From Butyrivibrio sp. LB2008 (GTDB lineage: Bacteria; Bacillota; Clostridia; Lachnospirales; Lachnospiraceae): DNA of 64,000 bases. Under the pieces are notes generated by a model. The model searched no databases. It was not told the DNA's origin and worked only from the letters and a program-made list of their open reading frames with translations. The position numbers and the translations under genes were made by a program. Below are positions 36,100 to 44,314 of the stretch, one piece after another (the first letter of the stretch is position 1; each line of letters starts with the position of its first letter). Where the stretch lies: NCBI RefSeq assembly GCF_000621565.1, contig NZ_JHXZ01000015.1, positions 62,001-126,000 on the forward strand, given 5' to 3'.

Positions 36100-37545
36100 A
36101 TGGGGATTTGTTGGGATACAAAGAAAGTAAATGATTTTATAGAATATTTTGAGCACGCAGTCCATAATTATATGGAGCCATTAGCGGCGGCTCGTGCAGC
36201 TTATGAAAAATATGAGAACAATGAGACTTTTGTGGGACAGGCTGCTGAAAAATCCAAGACATTTATAGGGTTAAAGCAAAAAGAAGTAAACCGCCAACAA
36301 TACGAACTTTCAAAAGAAATGCTCAAAAAATATACGGATCTTGATGAAACATTCAAGGTTATGGTCGACCCTGCCGCTGATGCAAGAATAGATACCGATG
36401 TAGTTAAAAAGGTACAAGCCCGCTTTCAGGGACAACTTGAAGGACTTGAAAGAAGCGGATTTAATATTCAGCAAAAATCAATGGATGTCTTTGATAGGCT
36501 TAGCAAATACGGCTGTGGCGTAGAGGAAGTATATTTCAGAAACACGATAGTTAAGTATGATGATTACTGCGGTACTGGTGGTTTCCTTCAGGATTGTATC
36601 AGAAAAATGGAGGATTTCGATGACGAAGCGAGTAGACGAGTAATTAATTCTGGGCTTAAGAATGCGATAATTGAGCATATAGATGAGGTATCAGAAATAA
36701 CAGCGGGGCTTGATTTAATAAATCCTCAGGCTGTTGAAATAGATAAGCAAAAAGTAAGTCTTATGGCGCTGGGAGCAAGCGTAAATTCCTTGAATCCATT
36801 TAGCATACCGTTTTATCCGCCTGGATTACATTCAATCCCCATAAAACCAAAGCCTACAAAATTAGAAGAAGAATTAAAAGCTATCTCGGATAGAGATATG
36901 ACAGCACCACAAAAAATAAAGGATAGCATTTATGATGATGCTAGGGCCTTAAATAAAGTGTTTTCTTTGGATGCTTATATAGAAAGTGCTTCAAAAAAAT
37001 ATCATGTTGATAAAGCTATGATTCAAGCTGTCCTTTTTCGAGAAATAAGATGCTATGGATATGACGATCCACTTGGCGATGCACAAGTTAGGCAAACATA
37101 TGCTTACGAGCATAAAAAAGAAGAATATGACGAATGGCTTTCAAACATAGATCCAAAGAATTATTGGAAAAAGCCATCTAAGCAACCACCTACGCGTCCT
37201 CTTAAATATAGATCAGATTCATCTACTGGAGTAGGACAAATATTCGGTAAAACTGCAATAGATTCATATAATTTACATTACGGAACAAATTATGATAGGA
37301 AAAATTGGAAGGACGTAGAATTTTTTTGGAACAAACTACAGGATGAAGAATTTAATGTAGAAATGGCTGCACTGGTGTTATGTGCAGGTGCTGATGAATT
37401 TGGGTATGATATAAACAATTTATCAACTGAACAACAAAGAGTAGTTTTTACAAGATATAATGGGGATCCGGAAAATCCCATGGCAATTGCATACGGTTAT
37501 ACGGTACAAGATTACTATAATGCATTTTCTGAATATAATAACTGA
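36100..37545 (+). CDS. LXG-like type VII effector with lytic transglycosylase-like toxin domain
   Basis: A 481-residue protein with no signal peptide. Residues 1-230 are helical and LXG-like (AARAAYEKYENNETFVGQAA, then long helices). A Pro-rich linker (about 235-265) leads to a C-terminal lysozyme-fold domain: YIESASKKYHVDKAMIQAVL with catalytic Glu candidate E315 in LFREIRC, the STGVGQIFGKTA motif (Q380), and a late YNGD. These match lytic transglycosylase/goose-type lysozyme active sites. It would cut peptidoglycan of rival cells after type VII export. The downstream gene is a likely immunity protein. RBS GAGGAAA. Confidence 0.75.
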   Translation: MGICWDTKKVNDFIEYFEHAVHNYMEPLAAARAAYEKYENNETFVGQAAEKSKTFIGLKQKEVNRQQYELSKEMLKKYTDLDETFKVMVDPAADARIDTDVVKKVQARFQGQLEGLERSGFNIQQKSMDVFDRLSKYGCGVEEVYFRNTIVKYDDYCGTGGFLQDCIRKMEDFDDEASRRVINSGLKNAIIEHIDEVSEITAGLDLINPQAVEIDKQKVSLMALGASVNSLNPFSIPFYPPGLHSIPIKPKPTKLEEELKAISDRDMTAPQKIKDSIYDDARALNKVFSLDAYIESASKKYHVDKAMIQAVLFREIRCYGYDDPLGDAQVRQTYAYEHKKEEYDEWLSNIDPKNYWKKPSKQPPTRPLKYRSDSSTGVGQIFGKTAIDSYNLHYGTNYDRKNWKDVEFFWNKLQDEEFNVEMAALVLCAGADEFGYDINNLSTEQQRVVFTRYNGDPENPMAIAYGYTVQDYYNAFSEYNN

Positions 37546-37573
37546 TACACTGTAATTGTAAGGAGAAACTATA

Positions 37574-38023
37574 TTGAAAAATCAAGTTTTTTTTAAAATT
37601 ATTAAATTTATTCCCGTATTAATAGTAGCAGGAGTACTTTTGCTATATATTTTGTGCCCTATCAATAATGATAATGTCGCAAAAAATATTGTAAATGAAT
37701 TACAACAGATTCCTCTTCCCGAAAAAACAGTCATAGTTGAAGAAAAATCTATGGCGGCGAAACTGTGTGGAAATGGCAATGGAATGCAATATTTTGGAGC
37801 ACTATTACTAAAAAGTGAGTTGTCACAGGATGATTTAAATTTATACTATACTCAGTTCAGTGAAAAATACCATGTTAAACCTCAAAGTGATAGCGAAATA
37901 AAACAAATTGAGACACAGATTGTGTACTTTGATACAAATATTGATGGTGATAATTATTACATTCTATATACTTGGGGAGACTATTACGGGATATCCAGTG
38001 AGTTTGATTTGAGGGGGCATTGA
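37574..38023 (+). CDS. Membrane-anchored likely immunity protein
   Basis: A 149-residue protein with one N-terminal membrane helix (about residues 8-28, IIKFIPVLIVAGVLLLYILC) and an outer domain of about 115 residues. This is the expected place for protection against a wall-cutting toxin. The start is TTG at 37574 with AGGAGAAA at 9 bases. It follows the effector by 28 bases. No direct sequence evidence for binding; the role is inferred from position and topology. Confidence 0.6.
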   Translation: MKNQVFFKIIKFIPVLIVAGVLLLYILCPINNDNVAKNIVNELQQIPLPEKTVIVEEKSMAAKLCGNGNGMQYFGALLLKSELSQDDLNLYYTQFSEKYHVKPQSDSEIKQIETQIVYFDTNIDGDNYYILYTWGDYYGISSEFDLRGH

Positions 38024-38109
38024 GAATATTTCACAAATATTTTTGAGGACTATGTGGTACCAAGAGAAGATAATGTAAGAAAAGTTTTTTGTTCAAGAAG
38101 GAGAAGTGT

Positions 38110-38502
38110 ATGACATATCTTGAATGTTTGAAAGAAGATGAAAAATACAGAAAGGTCAGTGAGGCTGTTTCTGATTATCCTGATCTTTCGGCAAAGTTAA
38201 TGGGGGCAATTATGCAGCATGATTGCTGTATAAAGCTTAGCGAAAATTTTGAAGAGATTTTGACAAAGGAGCTGCCTTGTAAATATACACAGGAAGAATT
38301 AAATAATATTGTCGAAAATAGTAGAATTCAGGCATACGAAGTGTTAGTGCCTGTAGAAAATGAGGTTATTCTCGAAGCGATAAAGAGGAAAAAAGCTGAA
38401 CTTGAGAAATACGAAGCTAATCTCATGGATATATACAAAGAGAATAGTGAAAAAGAACTAATTTTTGTTAACGCTACTGATGAGTGTAAGGAATCAGAGT
38501 AA
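38110..38502 (+). CDS. Hypothetical protein downstream of effector cassette
   Basis: A 130-residue soluble, mostly helical, acidic protein (starting MTYLECLKEDEKYRKV). RBS AAGGAGAAG precedes ATG 38110. It follows the immunity candidate by about 90 bases. It could be a second immunity gene or unrelated cargo. I do not recognise a family. Confidence 0.55.
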   Translation: MTYLECLKEDEKYRKVSEAVSDYPDLSAKLMGAIMQHDCCIKLSENFEEILTKELPCKYTQEELNNIVENSRIQAYEVLVPVENEVILEAIKRKKAELEKYEANLMDIYKENSEKELIFVNATDECKESE

Positions 38503-38642
38503 TAGTTCTACGTCAAGATGTGAAGACCACTACAATATAGTAATGGTAAGGCTTGGGGTTGGCTGAATATCGCAGATTGGGAATATCAATTCAAAAGGAA
38601 CTTTTATACCCTATTTCAATTTTTATTGTACTTTGTATCAAG

Positions 38643-38675
38643 GCACTTATCTGCAAAAGGGTAGGTGCTTTTTTG
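38643..38675 (+). terminator. Terminator after the effector cassette
   Basis: GCACTTATCT pairs with GGGTAGGTGC (several G-U pairs), followed by TTTTTT. The surrounding gap 38503-38823 otherwise holds only the broken small gene listed next. Confidence 0.6.
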
Positions 38676-38679
38676 TACT

Positions 38680-38827
38680 ATGAGGGGATTTAAGATTGAT
38701 AAAAATATGGAACAGATGCTTCACATGAGTTATTAAAAAGATAAAACGTGAATTAGGGGATGAATATGTTGATTCTTTGAGCGCAGAAGAACTTGAGGAA
38801 GAAATATCTGCTTTAATTGGAAAATGA
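38680..38827 (+). pseudogene. Small gene broken by one frameshift
   Basis: From ATG 38680 the frame reads MRGFKIDKNMEQMLHMSY and stops; shifting one base near 38727-38729 continues as VIKKIKRELGDEYVDSLSAE and on to a stop at 38825-38827. The combined product of about 49 residues is coherent, acidic at the end, and its stop overlaps the next start as ATGA, the usual sign of translational coupling. The pair of halves suggests a recent indel. Function is unknown. Confidence 0.4.
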
Positions 38828-39363
38828 TTATGAAGAAAAAAATTATATTTATAGGAATGGCTATAATAGCAATATTTTCTGTTATTAGCTTTTATATATA
38901 TCAAACTAAGAAGTCGGAAGAGAAGAAAAGCAGAATAGCATATTTATATGAGCTACAGAATGAGGCCTTTGAAATCCATGGTATATATGAAGAAAGGTGT
39001 TGCTTTCAGACGAGTGAAAAAATAGATTTATCTATGCTTGTTGTTGATTTGTATGCATATAATTACAATCGGTCAGATGAACAATTAAGATTATCGCTCG
39101 AAGAAATAATAGATTATCTTGGTGATGAATATTCTTCGAATGGTAAGTTAAGAGTTTTTTCGCGCCCGGAAAATGTTGAAAATTATATTGTCTGGTTTCT
39201 GAACTATAAGGATAAAACACGTGATTTTGGTAGAGGCTTAAATGCATTCCTTCAAAAACAGGGCTATGAATTTTATGATGATTTAAGTTATAACGATGTT
39301 ATTGAACTTTTAAAAGAATATGAAAAGGATTCGGAATATGTTCCACCCAGGCAAGATAATTAG
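38824..39363 (+). CDS. Single-TM outer-surface hypothetical protein
   Basis: A 179-residue protein with an N-terminal membrane helix (IIFIGMAIIAIFSVISFYIY) and a helical outer domain of about 150 residues. The topology is like that of the immunity candidate at 37574, so it may be another immunity protein. ATG 38824 overlaps the stop of the broken small gene; ATG 38830 is an alternative. No family recognised. Confidence 0.6.
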   Translation: MIMKKKIIFIGMAIIAIFSVISFYIYQTKKSEEKKSRIAYLYELQNEAFEIHGIYEERCCFQTSEKIDLSMLVVDLYAYNYNRSDEQLRLSLEEIIDYLGDEYSSNGKLRVFSRPENVENYIVWFLNYKDKTRDFGRGLNAFLQKQGYEFYDDLSYNDVIELLKEYEKDSEYVPPRQDN

Positions 39364-39366
39364 TAA

Positions 39367-39426
39367 TGTCCCGATTTTGTCCCTATTTGTCCCTAAATTG
39401 TCTCGGTTTTGTCCCGCTATTGTCCG
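39367..39426 (+). repeat. Six helically phased TGTCC repeats upstream of transfer operon
   Basis: TGTCC(C/G) or TGTCTC starts at 39367, 39378, 39388, 39399, 39410 and 39421, spacing 11, 10, 11, 11 and 11 bases. All copies therefore lie on the same face of the helix. The last copy touches the -35 box of the promoter that follows. This is the layout of an operator array for a cooperatively binding protein. Confidence 0.8.
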
Positions 39427-39455
39427 TTGATACCTTAAAATAGGCATGTTATTAT
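39427..39455 (+). promoter_or_regulatory. Promoter of the transfer operon
   Basis: TTGATA (39427-39432), 17-base spacer, TATTAT (39450-39455). It directly follows the repeat array and precedes two leader hairpins and the DUF5688 gene. Confidence 0.7.
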
Positions 39456-39463
39456 TATAGTGG

Positions 39464-39505
39464 ACAAGGGAGCAGGTAAGAGCCAAGTGCTTCCTTGTTT
39501 TCTTT
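39464..39505 (+). terminator. First leader attenuator hairpin
   Basis: ACAAGGGAGCA (39464-39474) pairs with TGCTTCCTTGT (39488-39498), one G-U pair, followed by TTTCTTTT. It lies at the very 5' end of the predicted transcript. Confidence 0.75.
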
Positions 39506-39529
39506 TGCGTAGAAGATAATAAAAGAATG

Positions 39530-39572
39530 AGCGTCAGCTCGTGACTAATAAGTCATGGGTTGGCGCTTTTTT
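39530..39572 (+). terminator. Second leader attenuator hairpin
   Basis: A 17-pair uninterrupted stem from 39530-39546 to 39551-39567 (four G-U pairs), loop AATA, followed by TTTTTT. A strong terminator placed before the first gene of the transfer operon. Confidence 0.8.
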
Positions 39573-39616
39573 CATGCAACAAGAACGGCTCAGAAGAAAT
39601 AGGAAAGGGAAAGCAT

Positions 39617-40678
39617 ATGGACTTTGAACAATTTAAGGAGGAAATGGCAAAAAAAATCAAGGAGGCTCTCGATTCCAAGTATGGAATGGAAACATCTGTG
39701 GATGTGAGAACAGTGGAGAAGATGAATGAGTCTTACGAAGCGATAACAGTAAAGCCGGATGGCAGCAATATTGGTGTGAACCTCAATGCTAACGAGCTTT
39801 TTAAGGAGTATGAACAGGGAAAAAGCATTGATTGTATTGCTTCTACTGCGGCGGAATTTGCCAACAGATCACTTCATAGCGGGCCTGGTTTTGATATCGA
39901 TTCTTTTAATGACTACGGCAAGATGAAGGAAAAGCTGACCATGGAGGTTGTCTCTTCTGAGAGAAACGCAGATCTTTTGCAGAAAGTTCCGCATAAGGAT
40001 ATCGAGGATATGTCGGTTGTTTATCGTTTTGAGCTTACACAGACCGATGAGGGAAGAACTTCCGTGCTTGTGACGAACAGGATGATCGAACAGTACGGGA
40101 TCACGGCAGAGCAGCTTCATGTGGATGCGCTTAGTAATGCTCAGGAGTTTAAGCCAATCGTTATCGAGAGCATGGCTAATGTTCTTGCTAAGCAGATGGG
40201 AATTGATGATGTGGATGTGCTTGGCCTTGGCAATCTTCCTAAAGAGGAGCAGACATATGTTGCTTCTGTCGAGGGATATGTGAACGGCGCCGGAGTTATT
40301 GCTTATCAGGATTTTATGGAGAAGGCTTCTGAGCGTGTTGGAAACAGCTCGTTCTTTATTCTTCCGAGCAGTATCCATGAGCTTTTGATCATTCCTGACA
40401 ATGGAAAGTTCGATCTTCAGGAATTGAAGAATATGGTCAAAGAAGTGAATACAACAACGGTAGATCCTGCAGATAAGCTTACGGACAGCGTTTATCACTA
40501 TGATGCCAAGGACAAGATCTTTGAGCTTGGGGAGAAGTTTGTGGAACGCCAGAGTACCAAGGAAGTTAAGAAATCTCTTTCTGCTGAGATAAAAGCAAAG
40601 AAAGAAGAAATTGCCAAGGCTCCAAAGAAGGAAGCGCCCGGAAAAGAGCCAAAGGCAAAGGAAGGAAAAGTAAAATAA
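39617..40678 (+). CDS. DUF5688-family protein
   Basis: A 353-residue cytoplasmic protein, first gene of the transfer operon. The region with MDVRTVEKMNESYEAITVKP-like strands, then FKPIVIESMANVLAKQMG and SSFFILPSSIHELLIIPD, matches the DUF5688 proteins common in clostridial conjugative elements. The last 40 residues are Lys/Glu/Pro-rich and probably unstructured. ATG 39617 has AGGAAAGGG upstream. Function is unknown; it is often near the start of transfer modules. Confidence 0.75.
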   Translation: MDFEQFKEEMAKKIKEALDSKYGMETSVDVRTVEKMNESYEAITVKPDGSNIGVNLNANELFKEYEQGKSIDCIASTAAEFANRSLHSGPGFDIDSFNDYGKMKEKLTMEVVSSERNADLLQKVPHKDIEDMSVVYRFELTQTDEGRTSVLVTNRMIEQYGITAEQLHVDALSNAQEFKPIVIESMANVLAKQMGIDDVDVLGLGNLPKEEQTYVASVEGYVNGAGVIAYQDFMEKASERVGNSSFFILPSSIHELLIIPDNGKFDLQELKNMVKEVNTTTVDPADKLTDSVYHYDAKDKIFELGEKFVERQSTKEVKKSLSAEIKAKKEEIAKAPKKEAPGKEPKAKEGKVK

Positions 40679-40679
40679 T

Positions 40680-40928
40680 ATGATTTTTTCAAAGGATAAG
40701 CCAAAGAACTGCCGAGGATGCGAACATAAGGCTGTTTGCAATGGCATAAAAAGAAATTGTGTGTACCGACAAAAGGCGCTGGAAGCTTACATAAGGAGCG
40801 ATTATCCGTGCCGTGGTTGCCCATATGGCAGAGACCACAGGATATGTTTTCCTTGTTACAAGAATCTTTTGGGGCAGAAAGGAATACAGGAGTGGAAGGA
40901 GGAGAATCCAAATATCAGCTTGGAGTGA
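40680..40928 (+). CDS. Small cysteine-rich protein
   Basis: An 82-residue protein with nine Cys residues, mostly in CxxC-type pairs (CRGCEHKAVC, CRGCPYG, CFPC). This suggests binding of one or two zinc ions or an iron-sulfur centre. It starts 2 bases after the DUF5688 stop. Role unknown; the spacing suggests it is part of the transfer operon. No ribosome binding site of note. Confidence 0.6.
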   Translation: MIFSKDKPKNCRGCEHKAVCNGIKRNCVYRQKALEAYIRSDYPCRGCPYGRDHRICFPCYKNLLGQKGIQEWKEENPNISLE

Positions 40929-40971
40929 CTTTGGCTTTCCTTTGTAAAAAGCGAAGGGAGGTGATGAATAC

Positions 40972-41472
40972 GTGGAAAATGAGCAGCTTACACAGGATGC
41001 AATCAGATTTTGCTATCGATTTACAAGAGAGTCATATGAGCTTACGGAAAAGAATGTGATGAAGCTTTTGGAGGTTGAAAAAAATCTGAGGGAGGGTGCA
41101 AAGAAACTTATAAGCAAAAATCCCAAGGTAAGACATGGCAAGATGAAAATCAAACACCTTATTCGTAAAGATGAGGGCGCAACAAGCGTAGATATTGCCA
41201 AGACGGAGTTGCGGGACTTTCAGAAGGTTGCCAAAAGATACGGAGTAGATTTTGCGGTGGTCAAGCATAAAGGCTCGGAACCGCCTGTCTACTCCGTTTT
41301 CTTTAAGGCAAGGGATCAGGACGCGATTGCTGATGTTATCCGTTATTATACAGAAAAGAAGCTCATGAAAGAGAAGAGACCTTCGCTTCACGAGAGGATA
41401 AAGCAGCTTAAACAAAAGCTTGCGGAAAGACCAAAGAGAACAAGAAGCAAGGCAAAGGAGAAGAGCAGATGA
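40972..41472 (+). CDS. pcfB: PcfB (DUF3801) relaxosome/coupling accessory protein
   Basis: A 166-residue basic protein. The pattern DFQKVAKRYGVDFAVVKHK followed by PVYSVFFKARDQDAI is that of DUF3801/PcfB, which in enterococcal plasmid pCF10 helps couple the relaxosome to the VirD4-like ATPase. It ends in a Lys/Arg-rich tail. The start is GTG at 40972 with GGGAGGTGA upstream. It overlaps the VirD4 gene by four bases (ATGA). Confidence 0.85.
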   Translation: MENEQLTQDAIRFCYRFTRESYELTEKNVMKLLEVEKNLREGAKKLISKNPKVRHGKMKIKHLIRKDEGATSVDIAKTELRDFQKVAKRYGVDFAVVKHKGSEPPVYSVFFKARDQDAIADVIRYYTEKKLMKEKRPSLHERIKQLKQKLAERPKRTRSKAKEKSR

Positions 41473-43103
41473 TAACGTATGAAACTTTGCTCAAGAGTCC
41501 AAGAGTTCTTGTCGGAATTATTGGATTTGCGATTCTGATGCTCATTCTTTTCATCTGGGATAAAAGGGAGAATAAAAAGAAATACAGGCACAGGGTGGAA
41601 TTCGGTTCAGCCCGGTGGGGCACAAGGAAAGACATAGAGCCGTACATTGACCCTGTGTTTGAAAATAACGTTATTCTTTCTGAAAGTGAGATGCTTACCA
41701 TGAATTCAAGACCGTCAAATCCCAAGTATGCGAGGAATAAAAATGTCCTCGTGATAGGCGGTTCCGGTTCAGGTAAGACGCGCTTTTTCATAAAGCCAAA
41801 TCTCCTTCAGATGCATTCATCATACGTGGTAACGGATCCAAAGGGGCTGCTCCTTCCGGAAACGGGTATGGCGCTATATAAGAACGGCTACAGGATAAAG
41901 GTGTTCAACACTATAAATTTTGCAAAGAGCCAACATTATAACCCCTTTCAATACATCCGTTCAGAGAAAGACATCCTTAAGATGGTTAACGTGCTAATGA
42001 TGAACACGAAGGGTGAAGGAAAGAGCTCAGATCCGTTTTGGGATAAAGCAGAGACAATGCTTTATACGGCGCTTATCGGTTACATTCATTATGAAGCTCC
42101 CAAAGAAGAGCAGAATTTCAAGATGCTGCTTGAGATGATCAATGCTATGGAAGTCAGGGAGGATGATGAGGATTTTAAGAACGCGATAGACCTTATCTTC
42201 GAAGATCTGGAAAAAGAGAAGCCCGATCACTTTGCTGTAAGACAATACAAGAAATACAAGTTGGCTGCCGGAAAGACAGCGAAATCAATCCTTGTATCTT
42301 GCGGCGCAAGGCTTTCTCCGTTTGATATCGCGGAACTTCGTGAGATAACGGCTTATGACGACCTTGAGCTCGATACTCTCGGAGATGAAAAAACAGCTCT
42401 TTTCCTCATCATGTCTGATACGGAAAGTACATTCTCATTCCTTATAAGCATGATATACACGCAGCTCTTTAATCTACTCTGCGAAAAAGCAGATGATGAG
42501 TATGGCGGGAGATTGCCTGTTCATGTAAGGTGCCTTATTGATGAGTGTGCCAACTGCGGAACAATCCCGAATCTTGAACGTATCGTAGCTACGATAAGAA
42601 GCAGGGAGATATCGGCTTGTTTAGTCCTTCAGGCGAAGTCACAGCTAAAAGCATTGTACAAAGAGCAGTGTGAAACAATCATAGGAAACATGGATGCGCA
42701 GATATTCCTTGGAGGAAGTGAGACTGAGACATTAAAAGACTTAAGTGCAGTCCTTGGAAAAGAGACAATTGACTATTACAACATCCAAGATACCAAAGGG
42801 ATGCAGCCTTCGATATCTACAAATTATCAGAAGGTAGGGCATGACCTTATGAGTATGGATGAGCTTGCTGTCCTTGACGGAGGCAAGTGCATAGTTCAGG
42901 TGAGAGGTGTAAGGCCGTTCATATCAAATAAGTATGACCTTACCAAACATCCCAAGTATCACCTGACTGCAGACTACAGCGCAAAGAACTACTTTGATGT
43001 TGAGCAGTTCGTAAAGCGCGGAGACAACTTAATACTTAGACCCGATGACGAATATGAAGTCATCGAAGCAGATGAATTGGAGAGCGTACCGGAAGAGGAA
43101 TAA
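41469..43103 (+). CDS. virD4: VirD4/TraG-type coupling protein
   Basis: A 544-residue ATPase that delivers the relaxase-DNA complex to the transfer channel. One N-terminal membrane helix (VGIIGFAILMLILFIW), Walker A VIGGSGSGKTRFF near residue 100, Walker B-type LIDECANCGTIP near 360, and the TraG/TraD signature (VVTDPKGLLLPETG, LQAKSQLKALY). Length is normal for PcfC/TcpA-like proteins. It is coupled to pcfB. Confidence 0.94.
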   Translation: MITYETLLKSPRVLVGIIGFAILMLILFIWDKRENKKKYRHRVEFGSARWGTRKDIEPYIDPVFENNVILSESEMLTMNSRPSNPKYARNKNVLVIGGSGSGKTRFFIKPNLLQMHSSYVVTDPKGLLLPETGMALYKNGYRIKVFNTINFAKSQHYNPFQYIRSEKDILKMVNVLMMNTKGEGKSSDPFWDKAETMLYTALIGYIHYEAPKEEQNFKMLLEMINAMEVREDDEDFKNAIDLIFEDLEKEKPDHFAVRQYKKYKLAAGKTAKSILVSCGARLSPFDIAELREITAYDDLELDTLGDEKTALFLIMSDTESTFSFLISMIYTQLFNLLCEKADDEYGGRLPVHVRCLIDECANCGTIPNLERIVATIRSREISACLVLQAKSQLKALYKEQCETIIGNMDAQIFLGGSETETLKDLSAVLGKETIDYYNIQDTKGMQPSISTNYQKVGHDLMSMDELAVLDGGKCIVQVRGVRPFISNKYDLTKHPKYHLTADYSAKNYFDVEQFVKRGDNLILRPDDEYEVIEADELESVPEEE

Positions 43104-43153
43104 AGATCTTTCGAGGCGCTCATTTTTGTTTAAAAGAAAGAGAGGAATTTATT

Positions 43154-43366
43154 ATGGCATTTTTTCAGAGTTCAGTAACAGTACTTCAGTCACTCGTGAT
43201 TGCACTTGGAGCAGGTCTTGGCATCTGGGGCGGCATAAACCTTATGGAAGGATACGGCGGAGACAATCCCGCCGCGAAGAGCCAGGGGATGAAGCAGCTA
43301 ATGGCAGGAGGCGGAATCGCACTTATCGGAACTACTCTTGTACCTCTTCTTGCAGGTCTTTTTTAA
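43154..43366 (+). CDS. Maff2-family small membrane protein
   Basis: A 70-residue protein with two hydrophobic helices (SLVIALGAGLGIWGGINLM and GGGIALIGTTLVPLLAGLF) joined by a short charged loop. This matches Maff2 proteins of clostridial transfer systems, which are likely VirB2/pilin-like channel components. RBS GAGAGGAA precedes the ATG. A strong hairpin lies between it and the next gene. Confidence 0.85.
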   Translation: MAFFQSSVTVLQSLVIALGAGLGIWGGINLMEGYGGDNPAAKSQGMKQLMAGGGIALIGTTLVPLLAGLF

Positions 43367-43389
43367 GATTGGTAGGAGTAATCAGACAG

Positions 43390-43413
43390 CGGCCGGAGAG
43401 AAATCTCCGGTCG
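43390..43413 (+). promoter_or_regulatory. GAAA-loop hairpin between Maff2 and VirB6-like genes
   Basis: CGGCCGGAGA (43390-43399), loop GAAA, TCTCCGGTCG (43404-43413), one G-U pair, then TATTTAAAA. It may lower downstream transcription or protect the 3' end of the maff2 message, giving more Maff2 than channel protein. Confidence 0.65.
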
Positions 43414-43438
43414 TATTTAAAAGTAATGGAGGGCATGC

Positions 43439-44305
43439 ATGGAATCAGTATTAGAACAGATTGAAGAATGGTTTAGAAACATGCTCATTGAAGGAATAAT
43501 GGAACATCTTACAAATACCTTTTCATCGTTGAATACAGAGGTTGGAGAGATATCAAATGTAGTTGGGCAGACACCTGCAGAGTTCTTACCGTCGGTATAT
43601 AACCTGATAAGAACCTTGTCAGAGAATCTGATAATGCCGATAGCGGGGATTATCCTGACTATCATTGCATGTTATGAGCTTATCCAGCTCGTGATAAGTC
43701 ACAACAACCTTGCCAATTTCGAGACCTTTATATTTTTCAAATGGGTATTTAAGACTTTTGTGGCGGTAACACTTATAACAAATACTTTTACGATAACAAT
43801 GGCGGTGTTTGATGTAGCCAAGTGGGTTATAGAAAGAAGTGGAGGAATCATAGCCGCAAGCACGGCAGTGGATGCATCTACTCTTGCATCAATGCAACCT
43901 GTACTTGAAGCAATGGATACTGGAGAACTGTTCAGTATCTTCTTGCAGACATTTGTTTTACAGTTCCTTATAAAACTGGCGGCGGTGTTCATCTTCATTG
44001 TGGTGAATGGAAGGATGATTGAGATTTATCTGTACGTTTCAATGGCTCCAATCCCGTTCGCAACGTTTGGAAATCAGGAACAATCGCAGATGGGACAGAA
44101 CTATTTTAAGGCTCTGTGGGCTCTTGGGCTTCAGGGATTTCTTATCATGGTCTGCGTTGGCATATATGCCGTGATGATACAGTCTGTCGCATTTAGCTCA
44201 GACATCATGGCATCAATGTGGAAAGTATTTGGATTTACGGTGCTTCTTGGCTTTACGCTGCTTAAGTCGGGTTCGATAGCAAAATCGATTCTTCATGCAA
44301 CATAA
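43439..44305 (+). CDS. VirB6-like channel membrane protein
   Basis: A 288-residue polytopic protein with about six membrane helices (LIMPIAGIILTIIACYELIQLVI-like segments; ALGLQGFLIMVCVGIYAVMIQ; VFGFTVLLGFTLL). This is the VirB6/TrbL-type protein of Gram-positive type IV systems (CD0411-like in Tn1549 relatives). It forms the inner-membrane channel. RBS GGAGGG. It is followed 9 bases later by prgI. Confidence 0.85.
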   Translation: MESVLEQIEEWFRNMLIEGIMEHLTNTFSSLNTEVGEISNVVGQTPAEFLPSVYNLIRTLSENLIMPIAGIILTIIACYELIQLVISHNNLANFETFIFFKWVFKTFVAVTLITNTFTITMAVFDVAKWVIERSGGIIAASTAVDASTLASMQPVLEAMDTGELFSIFLQTFVLQFLIKLAAVFIFIVVNGRMIEIYLYVSMAPIPFATFGNQEQSQMGQNYFKALWALGLQGFLIMVCVGIYAVMIQSVAFSSDIMASMWKVFGFTVLLGFTLLKSGSIAKSILHAT

Positions 44306-44314
44306 GGAGGATTT

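Noticed and set aside
39869..40747. 292-codon minus-strand frame opposite the DUF5688 gene
   Set aside because: Mirror frame of a typical element gene; product is hydrophobic and His-rich in the manner of shadows.
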